From the NCBI GenBank assembly GCA_002452325.1, contig DKFG01000050.1, positions 2,448 to 8,703 of the forward strand: 6,256 nucleotides of DNA, read 5' to 3'. The notes under the pieces are model-generated. The model saw nothing but the letters and a program-made list of their open reading frames with translations, was not told the DNA's origin and did no database searches. Every line of letters starts with the position of its first letter. Position 1 is the stretch's first letter. Origin of the DNA: Geobacter sp. UBA6802 (GTDB lineage: Bacteria > Desulfobacterota > Desulfuromonadia > Geobacterales > Pseudopelobacteraceae). The translations under genes and the position numbers were made by a program. Positions 1-5,770 of the stretch are shown piece by piece.

Positions 1-54
1 CTCAAGGCATCCAAAAAGGCCTCCGGCGGCGGCAAGGGTGGCAAGAAGAAGTAA
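1..54 (+). CDS. C-terminal tail of an unidentified protein (partial, 5' end outside window)
   Basis: Frame 1 is open from the window edge to a TAA at 52-54 and encodes 17 residues. Seen in the sequence: the tail is almost only Lys, Gly, Ser and Ala and ends GGKGGKKK. It is followed 32 nt later by an intrinsic terminator, which supports a real gene end. Basic, low-complexity tails like this occur on nucleic-acid-binding proteins such as topoisomerases, RNA helicases and histone-like proteins, but nothing here identifies which, so no function is assigned. The main uncertainty is that only 18 codons are visible. Confidence 0.6.
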   Translation, partial: LKASKKASGGGKGGKKK

Positions 55-86
55 ACGGCATCTATCTGCCACGCCTGCAGGTTACA

Positions 87-114
87 GGGGGGAGCGCCAG
101 CTTCCCCCTTTTTT
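87..114 (+). terminator. Rho-independent terminator after the partial gene
   Basis: A G-rich arm (88-95, GGGGGAGC) pairs with a C-rich arm (100-108, GCTTCCCCC) with one bulged T. The loop is 4 nt (96-99) and a run of six T follows (109-114). The GC-rich stem plus T tract on the plus strand is the classic intrinsic terminator form. It lies 32 nt after the TAA of the partial gene and only 21 nt before the ATG of the Nudix gene, so it also separates the two genes transcriptionally or acts as an attenuator for read-through. Confidence 0.85.
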
Positions 115-135
115 ACACCAGCTTAGGAGCACACC

Positions 136-588
136 ATGACGGCCACCGAGTTGTCCTGTCCCTCTTGCGGAGCCACAGTCAAGCAGTATCGCAATCCCTT
201 CCCCACCGTTGACATCATCATAGAACTCGACCGCAAGATCCTGCTGATCAAACGTAAAAACCCGCCCTACGGCTGGGCACTGCCGGGTGGTTTTGTAGAC
301 TATGGTGAATCGCTGGAACAGGCGGCACTGCGGGAGGCCCGAGAAGAGACCGGCCTGGTGGTGAACAACCTGCAACTTCTGGGGTGCTATTCTGATCCGT
401 CACGGGACAGCCGGATGCATACCATCTCCACCGTCTACTACGGCCAGGGGAGTGGTACTCCACAGGCTGCCGATGATGCCGCTGATCTGGCGTTGTTTGA
501 CCCGCGCTCACTCCCTGCGCCCCTCTGTTTTGACCATGCACAGATAGTGGATGACTACTGCAAAATAAGAGGTTGTTACGGCGTTTGA
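136..588 (+). CDS. Nudix hydrolase, ADP-ribose pyrophosphatase-like
   Basis: A 150-aa protein that probably hydrolyses a nucleoside diphosphate linked to another moiety, using Mg2+. The Nudix box is perfect at residues 52-74: G52, E58, R66-E67, E70-E71 and G73 fit GX5EX7REUXEEXGU. A CPSCG motif (residues 8-12) gives one Cys pair, half of a zinc-ribbon knuckle, followed by the YRNPFPTVDIIIE stretch seen in the small cytoplasmic ADP-ribose pyrophosphatase-like group. Pro88, 15 residues after G73 in YSDPSRD, is consistent with ADP-ribose preference, but substrate is inference. No signal peptide or membrane helix is visible. The ATG follows AGGAG (125-129) with a 6-nt spacer, which fixes the start. 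The gene begins 21 nt after a terminator with no clear promoter in between. Its 3' end overlaps the convergent GGDEF-EAL gene by 13 bp. The family call is secure; the exact substrate is not. Confidence 0.93.
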   Translation: MTATELSCPSCGATVKQYRNPFPTVDIIIELDRKILLIKRKNPPYGWALPGGFVDYGESLEQAALREAREETGLVVNNLQLLGCYSDPSRDSRMHTISTVYYGQGSGTPQAADDAADLALFDPRSLPAPLCFDHAQIVDDYCKIRGCYGV

Positions 589-627
589 TCCTGCTGCGTC
601 TCCCTTTGAAACTTTTCGCGTAACAAC
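572..627. repeat. 9-bp inverted repeat spanning the convergent gene ends
   Basis: GTTGTTACG (572-580) and CGTAACAAC (619-627) are exact reverse complements separated by 38 nt. The left arm covers the stop codon of the minus-strand GGDEF-EAL gene (TAA at 578-576), and the loop begins just before the Nudix TGA (586-588). On the minus strand the second arm is followed by a T-rich stretch (CTCTTATTTT, 571-562), so it could be a weak long-loop terminator for the GGDEF-EAL transcript. The long loop makes this uncertain. Confidence 0.4.
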
Positions 628-2987
628 GCTAACGCCTGATCAGCAGGTAGCGGTCTGCTGATCAGGAATCCCTGTACCTGATCACAGTTATTCTCTCGCA
701 GGAAGCTCATCTGGTGTTCCGTCTCCACCCCTTCGGCAATAATCTTCAGGTTCAGACTGTTGCCCATGGCGATGATGGCCGAGGCGATAGCGGCATCGGT
801 AGTGCTGTTCTCCACATCCCGCACAAATGATTTGTCGATCTTGAGCGTATTTACATTGAACCGCTTCAGATTGGAGAGTGACGAGTAGCCGGTGCCGAAG
901 TCATCAATGGAGATATGCACCCCCAGGCTGGCCAACTCATTGAGCACCTCAACCGCATACTCAAGGTTCTGCATGATCACACTCTCGGTAATTTCAAGTT
1001 CCAGCAGTTCTCCGGGCATACCGGTTTCGCGTAGTGCCGACTGTACGGTATCAACGATCTTGCTGTGCTGCAGCTGATAGCCGGACAGGTTCACCGCAAC
1101 CCGCAGCCCCTCCTGCACCCCTTCGCTCTGCCACTGCACATTCTGCCGGCAGGCTTCACGCAGCACCCACTCTCCCAACTCGACAATCAGCCCGTTCTCC
1201 TCGGCCAGCTGGATAAACTCAGTGGGAGAAAGCAACCCCAACTCCGGATGCTGCCAACGCACCAGCGCCTCGGTGGCAATGATACGATCACTGGACACGT
1301 CCAGTTTGGGCTGATAGTAAAGACGGAACTCGCCTCGGTCCAGCGCCCGGCGCATGGAGTTGACGATGGTGAAACGGCGCGAGGCGTTCTGATCCATACC
1401 GGCATCGTAAAATCTGACGTTGTTCCGCCCCTGAGACTTGGCATGATACATGGCTATATCAGCCTTTTGCATCATGGCATCAATGTCTTCTTCATCATCA
1501 GGACAGATGCAGACCCCGCCACTGGTGGTCACAAACAGCTCATGGGCTCGAATCAGAAACGGCTGGGACAGTTCCTGCAACAACTTGTCGCAGAGCATGG
1601 CAATATCATCATTGGATGCGACATCAAGCATCAGGACCACGAACTCATCACCACCGATCCTCGCTACGGTATCCGTTTCCCTGAAACAATCCTTCAGACG
1701 CTGTGCAATCATCCGCAGCAGTTCATCACCCACCGCATGGCCGAGGGTGTCGTTAATGATCTTGAAACGGTCCATATCGAGAAACAGCAGGGCAAACCGG
1801 ATCTGCATCCGATGGGACAGGGCCTTGGCCTGCTGCAGTCGATCATGCAGCAGAATCCGGTTGGGCAAACCGGTCAGGATATCATGGTGTGCCAATTTCA
1901 GCAGTTGTCGCTGAGCCAGGTTCCGCTCTGTAACGTCGTGGCACACCCCCCAGAAGACCGGCTCAACATCATCCATGCTGCAGGGTGAAAGGCTGACCTC
2001 AAAATCAAGCTCCCTACCCAGGGCCGTTGAATGCAACCGGATCTCAAAACAATCCACTGACTCACCGCTGCGCAGTTTAACGAATTTCCGCTGCAGCAGC
2101 GCCCTTCCCTCTTCATCGGTCAAGTCAAACAGGTTAAGCCCCTCTGGCAGCTCACCCTGAAATCCTGCCAGTTCCTGTCCGACGTGATTCAGATATTTGA
2201 GACTACCGTCCAGACCGCTGCAGAAGATCAGATCATGGGCAGTGGCGATGAAGCCGGCCAGGGCGTCGTCGCGCTGACGAACCTTCTGGTCATCATAGCG
2301 GATCTTGCCCATCAAAAAAGCGCCAAAGATCGCCACTCCGGCATTGAGACCAGCCACCCAGATCCACATCAGCAGTTCAAACTGCAGGATCGGCGTATCA
2401 ATCTCGATGAAGGGCATCCGTACTGAGGCAATAAAATCAGCATGTTCAGCACAAAGCAGCAGACCGTACAGCAGAGCACCGGTGATGCCGCTCACCAGCA
2501 CCTCCCGTTTTTTCACAAACAGAAAGGCAGCCTCAAGGGTCACCACCAGATAGGCTGGCCAGAACCAGCTGATTACTCCACCACTCCAGTGAATCACAGC
2601 TGTAACAAAAAGTAGATCAACCAGCACCTGCAGGTACAACAGCAGGCGTGAGTGACGCCAGACTCTACAGGGCAGGGAAATCAGCGGATAGGCCAACACA
2701 AAAAAGAGTGCTGCCAGTTTTAGCGACAAGCTCCACTGATCCAGATGAAAGATCGGAAGATCCACCTCAGGGACCAGCATCAGTTCTGCCAGCAGCACAT
2801 ACAGCAGCAAGGCCGAAATCAGGCCCCAACGCAGCCTGACCACCAAGCCCACCCGCACGCACTGTTCAGTCAGCCGCTCACGAATAGAGCGGTTGCGCAG
2901 CCCAGGCTGGATCGACTCCAGCAGCAGATCAAACCAGGCGTTTTCGGGCCTTGTTTCAGGTTCTGGCTGGTGTGGCTGACGCATCAT
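576..2987 (-). CDS. Membrane PAS-GGDEF-EAL protein (diguanylate cyclase/c-di-GMP phosphodiesterase)
   Basis: An 803-aa inner membrane protein predicted to make and/or degrade cyclic di-GMP. About six membrane helices lie at residues 51-73, 86-107, 114-136, 138-159, 161-181 and 204-228, with no large periplasmic loop. A PAS domain (about 240-355) ends in the typical DVTERNLAQRQ linker. The GGDEF domain (about 365-530) has an intact GGDEF (445-449) and the inhibitory I-site RETD (436-439), exactly five residues upstream. The EAL domain (about 545-795) keeps E573-A-L, N633 (NLS), E665, D695-D696 (DDFGTG), K716, E752 (EGVE) and Q772 (QGF), so both halves look catalytically competent. Which activity dominates cannot be read from sequence. 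The ATG at 2987 overlaps the mqnA stop as ATGA, and no Shine-Dalgarno is visible upstream, so translation probably depends on coupling. A second ATG follows immediately. The TAA overlaps the Nudix gene by 13 bp. Confidence 0.96.
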   Translation of the reverse strand: MMRQPHQPEPETRPENAWFDLLLESIQPGLRNRSIRERLTEQCVRVGLVVRLRWGLISALLLYVLLAELMLVPEVDLPIFHLDQWSLSLKLAALFFVLAYPLISLPCRVWRHSRLLLYLQVLVDLLFVTAVIHWSGGVISWFWPAYLVVTLEAAFLFVKKREVLVSGITGALLYGLLLCAEHADFIASVRMPFIEIDTPILQFELLMWIWVAGLNAGVAIFGAFLMGKIRYDDQKVRQRDDALAGFIATAHDLIFCSGLDGSLKYLNHVGQELAGFQGELPEGLNLFDLTDEEGRALLQRKFVKLRSGESVDCFEIRLHSTALGRELDFEVSLSPCSMDDVEPVFWGVCHDVTERNLAQRQLLKLAHHDILTGLPNRILLHDRLQQAKALSHRMQIRFALLFLDMDRFKIINDTLGHAVGDELLRMIAQRLKDCFRETDTVARIGGDEFVVLMLDVASNDDIAMLCDKLLQELSQPFLIRAHELFVTTSGGVCICPDDEEDIDAMMQKADIAMYHAKSQGRNNVRFYDAGMDQNASRRFTIVNSMRRALDRGEFRLYYQPKLDVSSDRIIATEALVRWQHPELGLLSPTEFIQLAEENGLIVELGEWVLREACRQNVQWQSEGVQEGLRVAVNLSGYQLQHSKIVDTVQSALRETGMPGELLELEITESVIMQNLEYAVEVLNELASLGVHISIDDFGTGYSSLSNLKRFNVNTLKIDKSFVRDVENSTTDAAIASAIIAMGNSLNLKIIAEGVETEHQMSFLRENNCDQVQGFLISRPLPADQALALLREKFQRETQQDQTP
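635..666. repeat. Perfect 12-bp inverted repeat (hairpin) in the 3' end of the GGDEF-EAL gene
   Basis: CCTGATCAGCAG (635-646) and CTGCTGATCAGG (655-666) are exact reverse complements around an 8-nt loop (647-654). The repeat lies inside the minus-strand GGDEF-EAL coding region, over the codons for roughly LISRPLPADQA near residues 775-785, and 46 nt beyond the stop codon of the plus-strand Nudix gene. It would form a stable hairpin in either transcript. Neither side has a T tract, so it is not a standard intrinsic terminator. A 3'-end stabilising or pausing element for the Nudix mRNA is possible but unproven. Confidence 0.7.
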
Positions 2988-3814
2988 GGCTGCAGGAAAT
3001 TCAGGGGGGGAACCGCGGGAATCAGACCACGCTTGGCCGCAAGGGTATAGTAACAGGAGAGTCCGGCCAGATGCTGGTCATCAAGGGTATAGGTAATGGC
3101 ATTTCGCCAGTAGTCTGCCAGCGAAGCAGCCCCGATCCAGCCTGCCTCCGGGGCGCGGGCGGCCAGCAGCTCGGCATCCGGCACAATCCGATCACGCGCC
3201 TGGGCAAGCAGGCGGCAGAACTGACGCACCGCATCCTCTTTGCCGCTGCCGGAATGTCGATTCAACAGCCAGAGTGCATAGACAAAAGGCAGACCGGTCA
3301 GACGCAGCCATTCTTCTCCCAGATCGTAGCAATAAGGAGCTGATGCTGCAGCAGCAGCCTGCAACGCCTTGTCACCGATCAGAAGCAGCCCCGGTGCCTG
3401 CTGCAGCGCTTCAGACACCGGCAGCGAGCTACGCTCAACCGTACAGCCGGAAAGCCCCCAGCGCTCTGCCAGCAGGATCTGCAGCAGCACCACCGAGGTG
3501 GCTGATTCACTGCTCACCAGCAGTTGCGCCCCCCCCAGCTGTTCTGCCGGGCGGTCAGTAAGTAACAGGACACTTTTGACGGCCCCGCAGGAGCCGATGC
3601 AGTTACCCGGCAGTATCAGGTACTCCGCAGCGTGACGACAGAACTCGATTGATGACGAGATGCACAGGTCAATCTTTCCCCGTGCCAGAAGGTCATTTAA
3701 CTCAGCCGGCACCCCGTGGACGACTTCAGCATCTATTGCAGGCAGTGCAGACTCAAGCTGCATGAACAACGGCGTACAGTTGGCGTAATCAATCCTTCCC
3801 ACCCGCAGCATCAT
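2984..3814 (-). CDS. mqnA: Chorismate dehydratase MqnA (futalosine menaquinone pathway)
   Basis: A 276-aa cytoplasmic enzyme, usual length for MqnA. It converts chorismate to 3-[(1-carboxyvinyl)oxy]benzoate, the first committed step of the futalosine route to menaquinone. The fold is a periplasmic-binding-protein-like two-lobe domain without a signal peptide. Seen here: the N-terminal VGRIDYANCTPLF stretch with N12, T14 and P15; GVPAELN (34-40); the SSSIEF segment (53-58); SSESATS (101-107); IGDKAL (146-151); and DLGEEW followed by TGLPFVYALW (164-182). These fit MqnA better than the paralogous MqnD. The ATG at 3814 overlaps the preceding outer membrane protein stop (ATGA), and AGAGGTG at 3823-3817 serves as ribosome binding site. 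A second in-frame ATG follows at once. The end of the gene contains a C7 tract (minus strand) and overlaps the GGDEF-EAL start by 4 nt. No other menaquinone gene is visible in the window. Confidence 0.9.
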   Translation of the reverse strand: MMLRVGRIDYANCTPLFMQLESALPAIDAEVVHGVPAELNDLLARGKIDLCISSSIEFCRHAAEYLILPGNCIGSCGAVKSVLLLTDRPAEQLGGAQLLVSSESATSVVLLQILLAERWGLSGCTVERSSLPVSEALQQAPGLLLIGDKALQAAAAASAPYCYDLGEEWLRLTGLPFVYALWLLNRHSGSGKEDAVRQFCRLLAQARDRIVPDAELLAARAPEAGWIGAASLADYWRNAITYTLDDQHLAGLSCYYTLAAKRGLIPAVPPLNFLQP

Positions 3815-5298
3815 TGCACCTCTGCATATAGCTGATCCGGGTCAGGCAGGTTGAAGCGGATCAACTCTTTCTCCAGGATCTGACCCGTGGCCTTCCACAG
3901 CTGGGTTATGGCATTGACGTAGGCCACCTGGGCCTTGATCTGGTTATTTTTGGCAGCGGCCAGATCGTTCTCCACATCCAGCACATCCTTGGTGGTAGCC
4001 AGCCCCACTTCAGCCTTGCGAGCCCAGGCCCGCAGCCGTTCCTCAGCAAAGGCCCTGCCCCGGTCTGCCACATCAAGCTGCTTGAAGTTGGCCTCTACCG
4101 CCCGCACGGCCGAGCGGACCTCATTGGTGATCAGCTCTTGCTGGTTACGGATCTCCAGTGCCTTCTGCTCAACCTTGAGCCGGTTCTTACGGTATTCGTT
4201 CTCTGCGGCCCGATTGCCCAACGGATAGCTGAAGGTGAGGCCAACCCCCCAGGTGGGATACTTGGTACTGGAAAGCCGGTCCAGATCCTGGGGATAGGTA
4301 TTGCCCAACCCGGCTGAGGAAGCTGAAGCCGACAGCAGCAGATCAGGCCTGGTCCGGTTGCCAGCCACCCGGGTCTGCAACTCCAGCAGCTCAAGGCTTC
4401 GCTTCAGCTCCTTCAGTTCAGGTCTGTGTGCCAGCGCCCGGACAATCTCAGCCTGTTCCGCCACTTCGTAACGCCCCTTGGACGGCACCTCAACGGTTTC
4501 CAGCGTGGTGCCCGGCTGTATCTGAAGCAGATGAGCCACCACATCTATCTGGTCACGTACCGCCCGTTCCGCATCTATCAGCTCTTTCTCGCGGCTGGCC
4601 ATGCCGAACTCAGCGTTCAGGATCTCCATGGCCGGCATCACCCCGGCCTTCACTCTGGCCTGGGTCTCCTGCAGCACACGACGGGCCAGATCCAGCGAGA
4701 CCTTACGGACCTCAAGCTCCTCCCGCAGGCTGTAAAGCTTGAAATACTCGTTCCGCACCGTTGCAACGGTACTGATCAGCTTGCCCTGCAGCTTCTCCAG
4801 CGAGACATATTTGCCAAGACGGGCCACATCAATGTTCAGCTCGGTTGCCTCACGTCCAAAGTTCTTCAACAACGGCTGACTAATGTTCACCCCCAGGCTT
4901 GACTGCCAGTAATTGGACATACCGATACCCATACTGCCCTGATCAGAGCTTTGATAGGTATTGTTAAACCCGAGGCTTGCCGTGGCGCCGCTGGCAAACA
5001 GCTGGCTCACACCGGCATTCAGCTGGGTAGTACGGGTCCAGTACCGGTTATCGGCAAGGGAGGCAGAATAGCTGGAGCTATCATTGTAGTTGGTTAAGAA
5101 CGTGATAAGCGGGTTATAGATTCCCCTGCTCTTCTGATACTCAGCCTCCTGTTGCGCTGGGTTATAACGCTCCACCTGCAGGTCGAGGTTCTTCTCAACC
5201 GCACGGGCAATGGCATCAGTAAGCGACAGCCTGATGGTTTCAGCATCGACTGCAGCAGGCAGCAGGAGCAGCGCAAGCAACAGCAGAGATCGTTTCAC
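3811..5298 (-). CDS. TolC-family outer membrane efflux protein
   Basis: A 495-aa outer membrane factor, the family that forms trimeric channel-tunnels for type I secretion or tripartite efflux. A signal peptide is clear: KR at positions 2-3, a poly-Leu core (5-13), and an AVDA cut site before E20. There is no lipobox Cys, so it is not lipidated. Two tandem OEP repeats follow, at about 26-260 and 283-472. Each has long coiled-coil helices, a beta-hairpin region (about 62-145 and 318-362), and the family's RVKAGVMPAMEILNAE / KAEVGLATTKDVLDVE type segments (215-230, 428-443). The start is GTG, preceded by GAGGTG at 5309-5304 with a 5-nt spacer. A nearby ATG at 5311 is out of frame. The stop overlaps the mqnA ATG. 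No membrane-fusion or pump gene lies beside it, so the partner and substrate are unknown. It is probably the first gene of the three-gene operon. Confidence 0.93.
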   Translation of the reverse strand: MKRSLLLLALLLLPAAVDAETIRLSLTDAIARAVEKNLDLQVERYNPAQQEAEYQKSRGIYNPLITFLTNYNDSSSYSASLADNRYWTRTTQLNAGVSQLFASGATASLGFNNTYQSSDQGSMGIGMSNYWQSSLGVNISQPLLKNFGREATELNIDVARLGKYVSLEKLQGKLISTVATVRNEYFKLYSLREELEVRKVSLDLARRVLQETQARVKAGVMPAMEILNAEFGMASREKELIDAERAVRDQIDVVAHLLQIQPGTTLETVEVPSKGRYEVAEQAEIVRALAHRPELKELKRSLELLELQTRVAGNRTRPDLLLSASASSAGLGNTYPQDLDRLSSTKYPTWGVGLTFSYPLGNRAAENEYRKNRLKVEQKALEIRNQQELITNEVRSAVRAVEANFKQLDVADRGRAFAEERLRAWARKAEVGLATTKDVLDVENDLAAAKNNQIKAQVAYVNAITQLWKATGQILEKELIRFNLPDPDQLYAEVQ

Positions 5299-5303
5299 AG
5301 CAG

Positions 5304-5309
5304 CACCTC
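5304..5309 (-). promoter_or_regulatory. Shine-Dalgarno that fixes the GTG start of the TolC-family gene
   Basis: The minus strand reads GAGGTG, 5 nt before the GTG at 5298-5296. This is the only in-frame start with a good ribosome binding site, and it places the signal peptide correctly at the N-terminus. The overlapping ATG at 5311-5309 is in another frame. Confidence 0.8.
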
Positions 5310-5321
5310 ATTCTGGCCCAC

Positions 5322-5354
5322 AAAAAGCAAGGGCGGGATTTCCATCCCGCCCTT
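5322..5354 (-). terminator. Rho-independent terminator after gcvH
   Basis: A perfect 11-bp stem (5354-5344 with 5339-5329, minus-strand order) encloses a 4-nt loop (5343-5340) and is followed on the minus strand by GC and five T (5326-5322). The T tract lies only on the minus-strand side, so it serves the accC-gcvH transcript. It ends 23 nt before the GTG of the TolC-family gene and overlaps the putative start region of the promoter at 5352-5381. Confidence 0.9.
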
Positions 5355-5373
5355 ATACCACATCTTATCCACA
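5351..5373 (-). repeat. Imperfect tandem direct repeat in the promoter spacer and -10
   Basis: The minus strand reads TGTGGATAAGA (5373-5363) directly followed by TGTGGTATAAGG (5362-5351). The two units differ by one inserted T and the last base. The second unit contains the predicted -10. Two same-orientation sites 11 bp apart, about one helical turn, are compatible with an operator for a DNA-binding regulator. No regulator is identified. Confidence 0.5.
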
Positions 5374-5381
5374 GCTTTCAA
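5352..5381 (-). promoter_or_regulatory. Putative sigma70-type promoter for the tolC-like/mqnA/GGDEF-EAL operon
   Basis: On the minus strand TTGAAA (5381-5376) is followed after 18 nt by TATAAG (5357-5352), which is preceded directly by TGG, an extended -10 match. The -35 overlaps the gcvH TGA stop. Transcription would be expected to start near 5346-5344. That is inside the 5' arm of the gcvH terminator, so the new transcript would lack most of that arm and escape termination. This is a motif-based prediction only. Confidence 0.6.
5365..5373 (+). promoter_or_regulatory. Perfect consensus DnaA box inside the promoter spacer
   Basis: TTATCCACA matches the DnaA-box consensus (TTATNCACA, strongest form) at all nine positions. 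It sits between the predicted -35 and -10, where bound DnaA would be expected to hinder RNA polymerase. A one-mismatch copy, TTATCCAAA, lies at 5511-5519 inside gcvH. Function is inferred from the motif alone, and the site is also half of a tandem repeat. Confidence 0.45.
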
Positions 5382-5767
5382 ATATCGTCCTCAGCAACAT
5401 AGTCGGCATACTCGTCAGCCGACATCAACGACTTCAACTCATCGCGGTCAAGCAGTTCCAGTTCAACCAGCCAGCCGCTGTCGTAGGGGTCATCATTGAT
5501 CAGACCGGCATTATCCAAAATTTCATCATTGACAGCCAGCACGGTACCGCTGACCGGCGCATACAGCTCTGCCACGGTCTTGTGGGCCTCAATGGAACCC
5601 ATTGAATCCTCCTGATCCGCCTCGTCACCTTCAGCAGGCAGTTCAACAGCAGCTATGACACCCAACAGATGCTGCGCGTAATCAGTGATCCCCACCACGG
5701 CCCGATTACCCTCAACCCGTAACCAGACATGTTCTTTTGAGTATTTTAATTCATCAGGAAAATCCAT
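5378..5767 (-). CDS. gcvH: Glycine cleavage system H protein (lipoyl carrier)
   Basis: A 129-aa cytoplasmic lipoyl-domain protein, normal length for GcvH. The lipoylated swinging arm carries the aminomethyl group between glycine decarboxylase (GcvP) and the T protein. Visible hallmarks are KYSKEHVWLRVEG near the N-terminus, VGITDYAQHLLG (25-36), K63 in EAHK as the predicted lipoylation site, YAPVSGTV (69-76), and the C-terminal DPYDSGWL. The lipoyl site is divergent: most H proteins read ESVKA, here it is EAHKT, and the C-terminus is very acidic. The ATG is preceded by GGAG (5777-5774), located in the last codons of accC, with a 6-nt spacer. The gene starts 3 nt after the accC stop and so is cotranscribed with it. 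No gcvT or gcvP is present in the window, so a role outside glycine cleavage, such as lipoyl supply to other enzymes, is possible. Confidence 0.9.
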   Translation of the reverse strand: MDFPDELKYSKEHVWLRVEGNRAVVGITDYAQHLLGVIAAVELPAEGDEADQEDSMGSIEAHKTVAELYAPVSGTVLAVNDEILDNAGLINDDPYDSGWLVELELLDRDELKSLMSADEYADYVAEDDI

Positions 5768-5770
5768 GGG

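Noticed and set aside
74..81. 8-bp palindrome CCTGCAGG before the first terminator
   Set aside because: Too short and isolated to argue for a regulatory site; expected by chance in GC-rich DNA.
1065..1988. Long plus-strand open frame (307 codons) opposite the GGDEF-EAL gene
   Set aside because: It lies entirely antisense to a gene with full domain conservation, has no good ribosome binding site, and its translation shows no recognisable family. It is a frame shadow.
3335..3370. GCA/CAG-rich low-complexity stretch in mqnA
   Set aside because: It encodes a short poly-Ala run in a variable part of the protein; the repeat is imperfect and short, so no special role is supported.
4426..4902. Plus-strand open frame (158 codons) opposite the TolC-family gene
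   Set aside because: Antisense to a well-supported signal-peptide-bearing protein; low-complexity translation with no motif or start signal.
5309..5311. ATG just upstream of the TolC-family GTG start
   Set aside because: It is out of frame with the protein and overlaps the Shine-Dalgarno of the GTG start.
5299..5377. c-di-GMP (GEMM) riboswitch, common in Geobacter-type genomes
   Set aside because: The gap is only 79 bp and is taken up by a terminator, a promoter-like motif and a ribosome binding site; no GEMM-like conserved core is visible.
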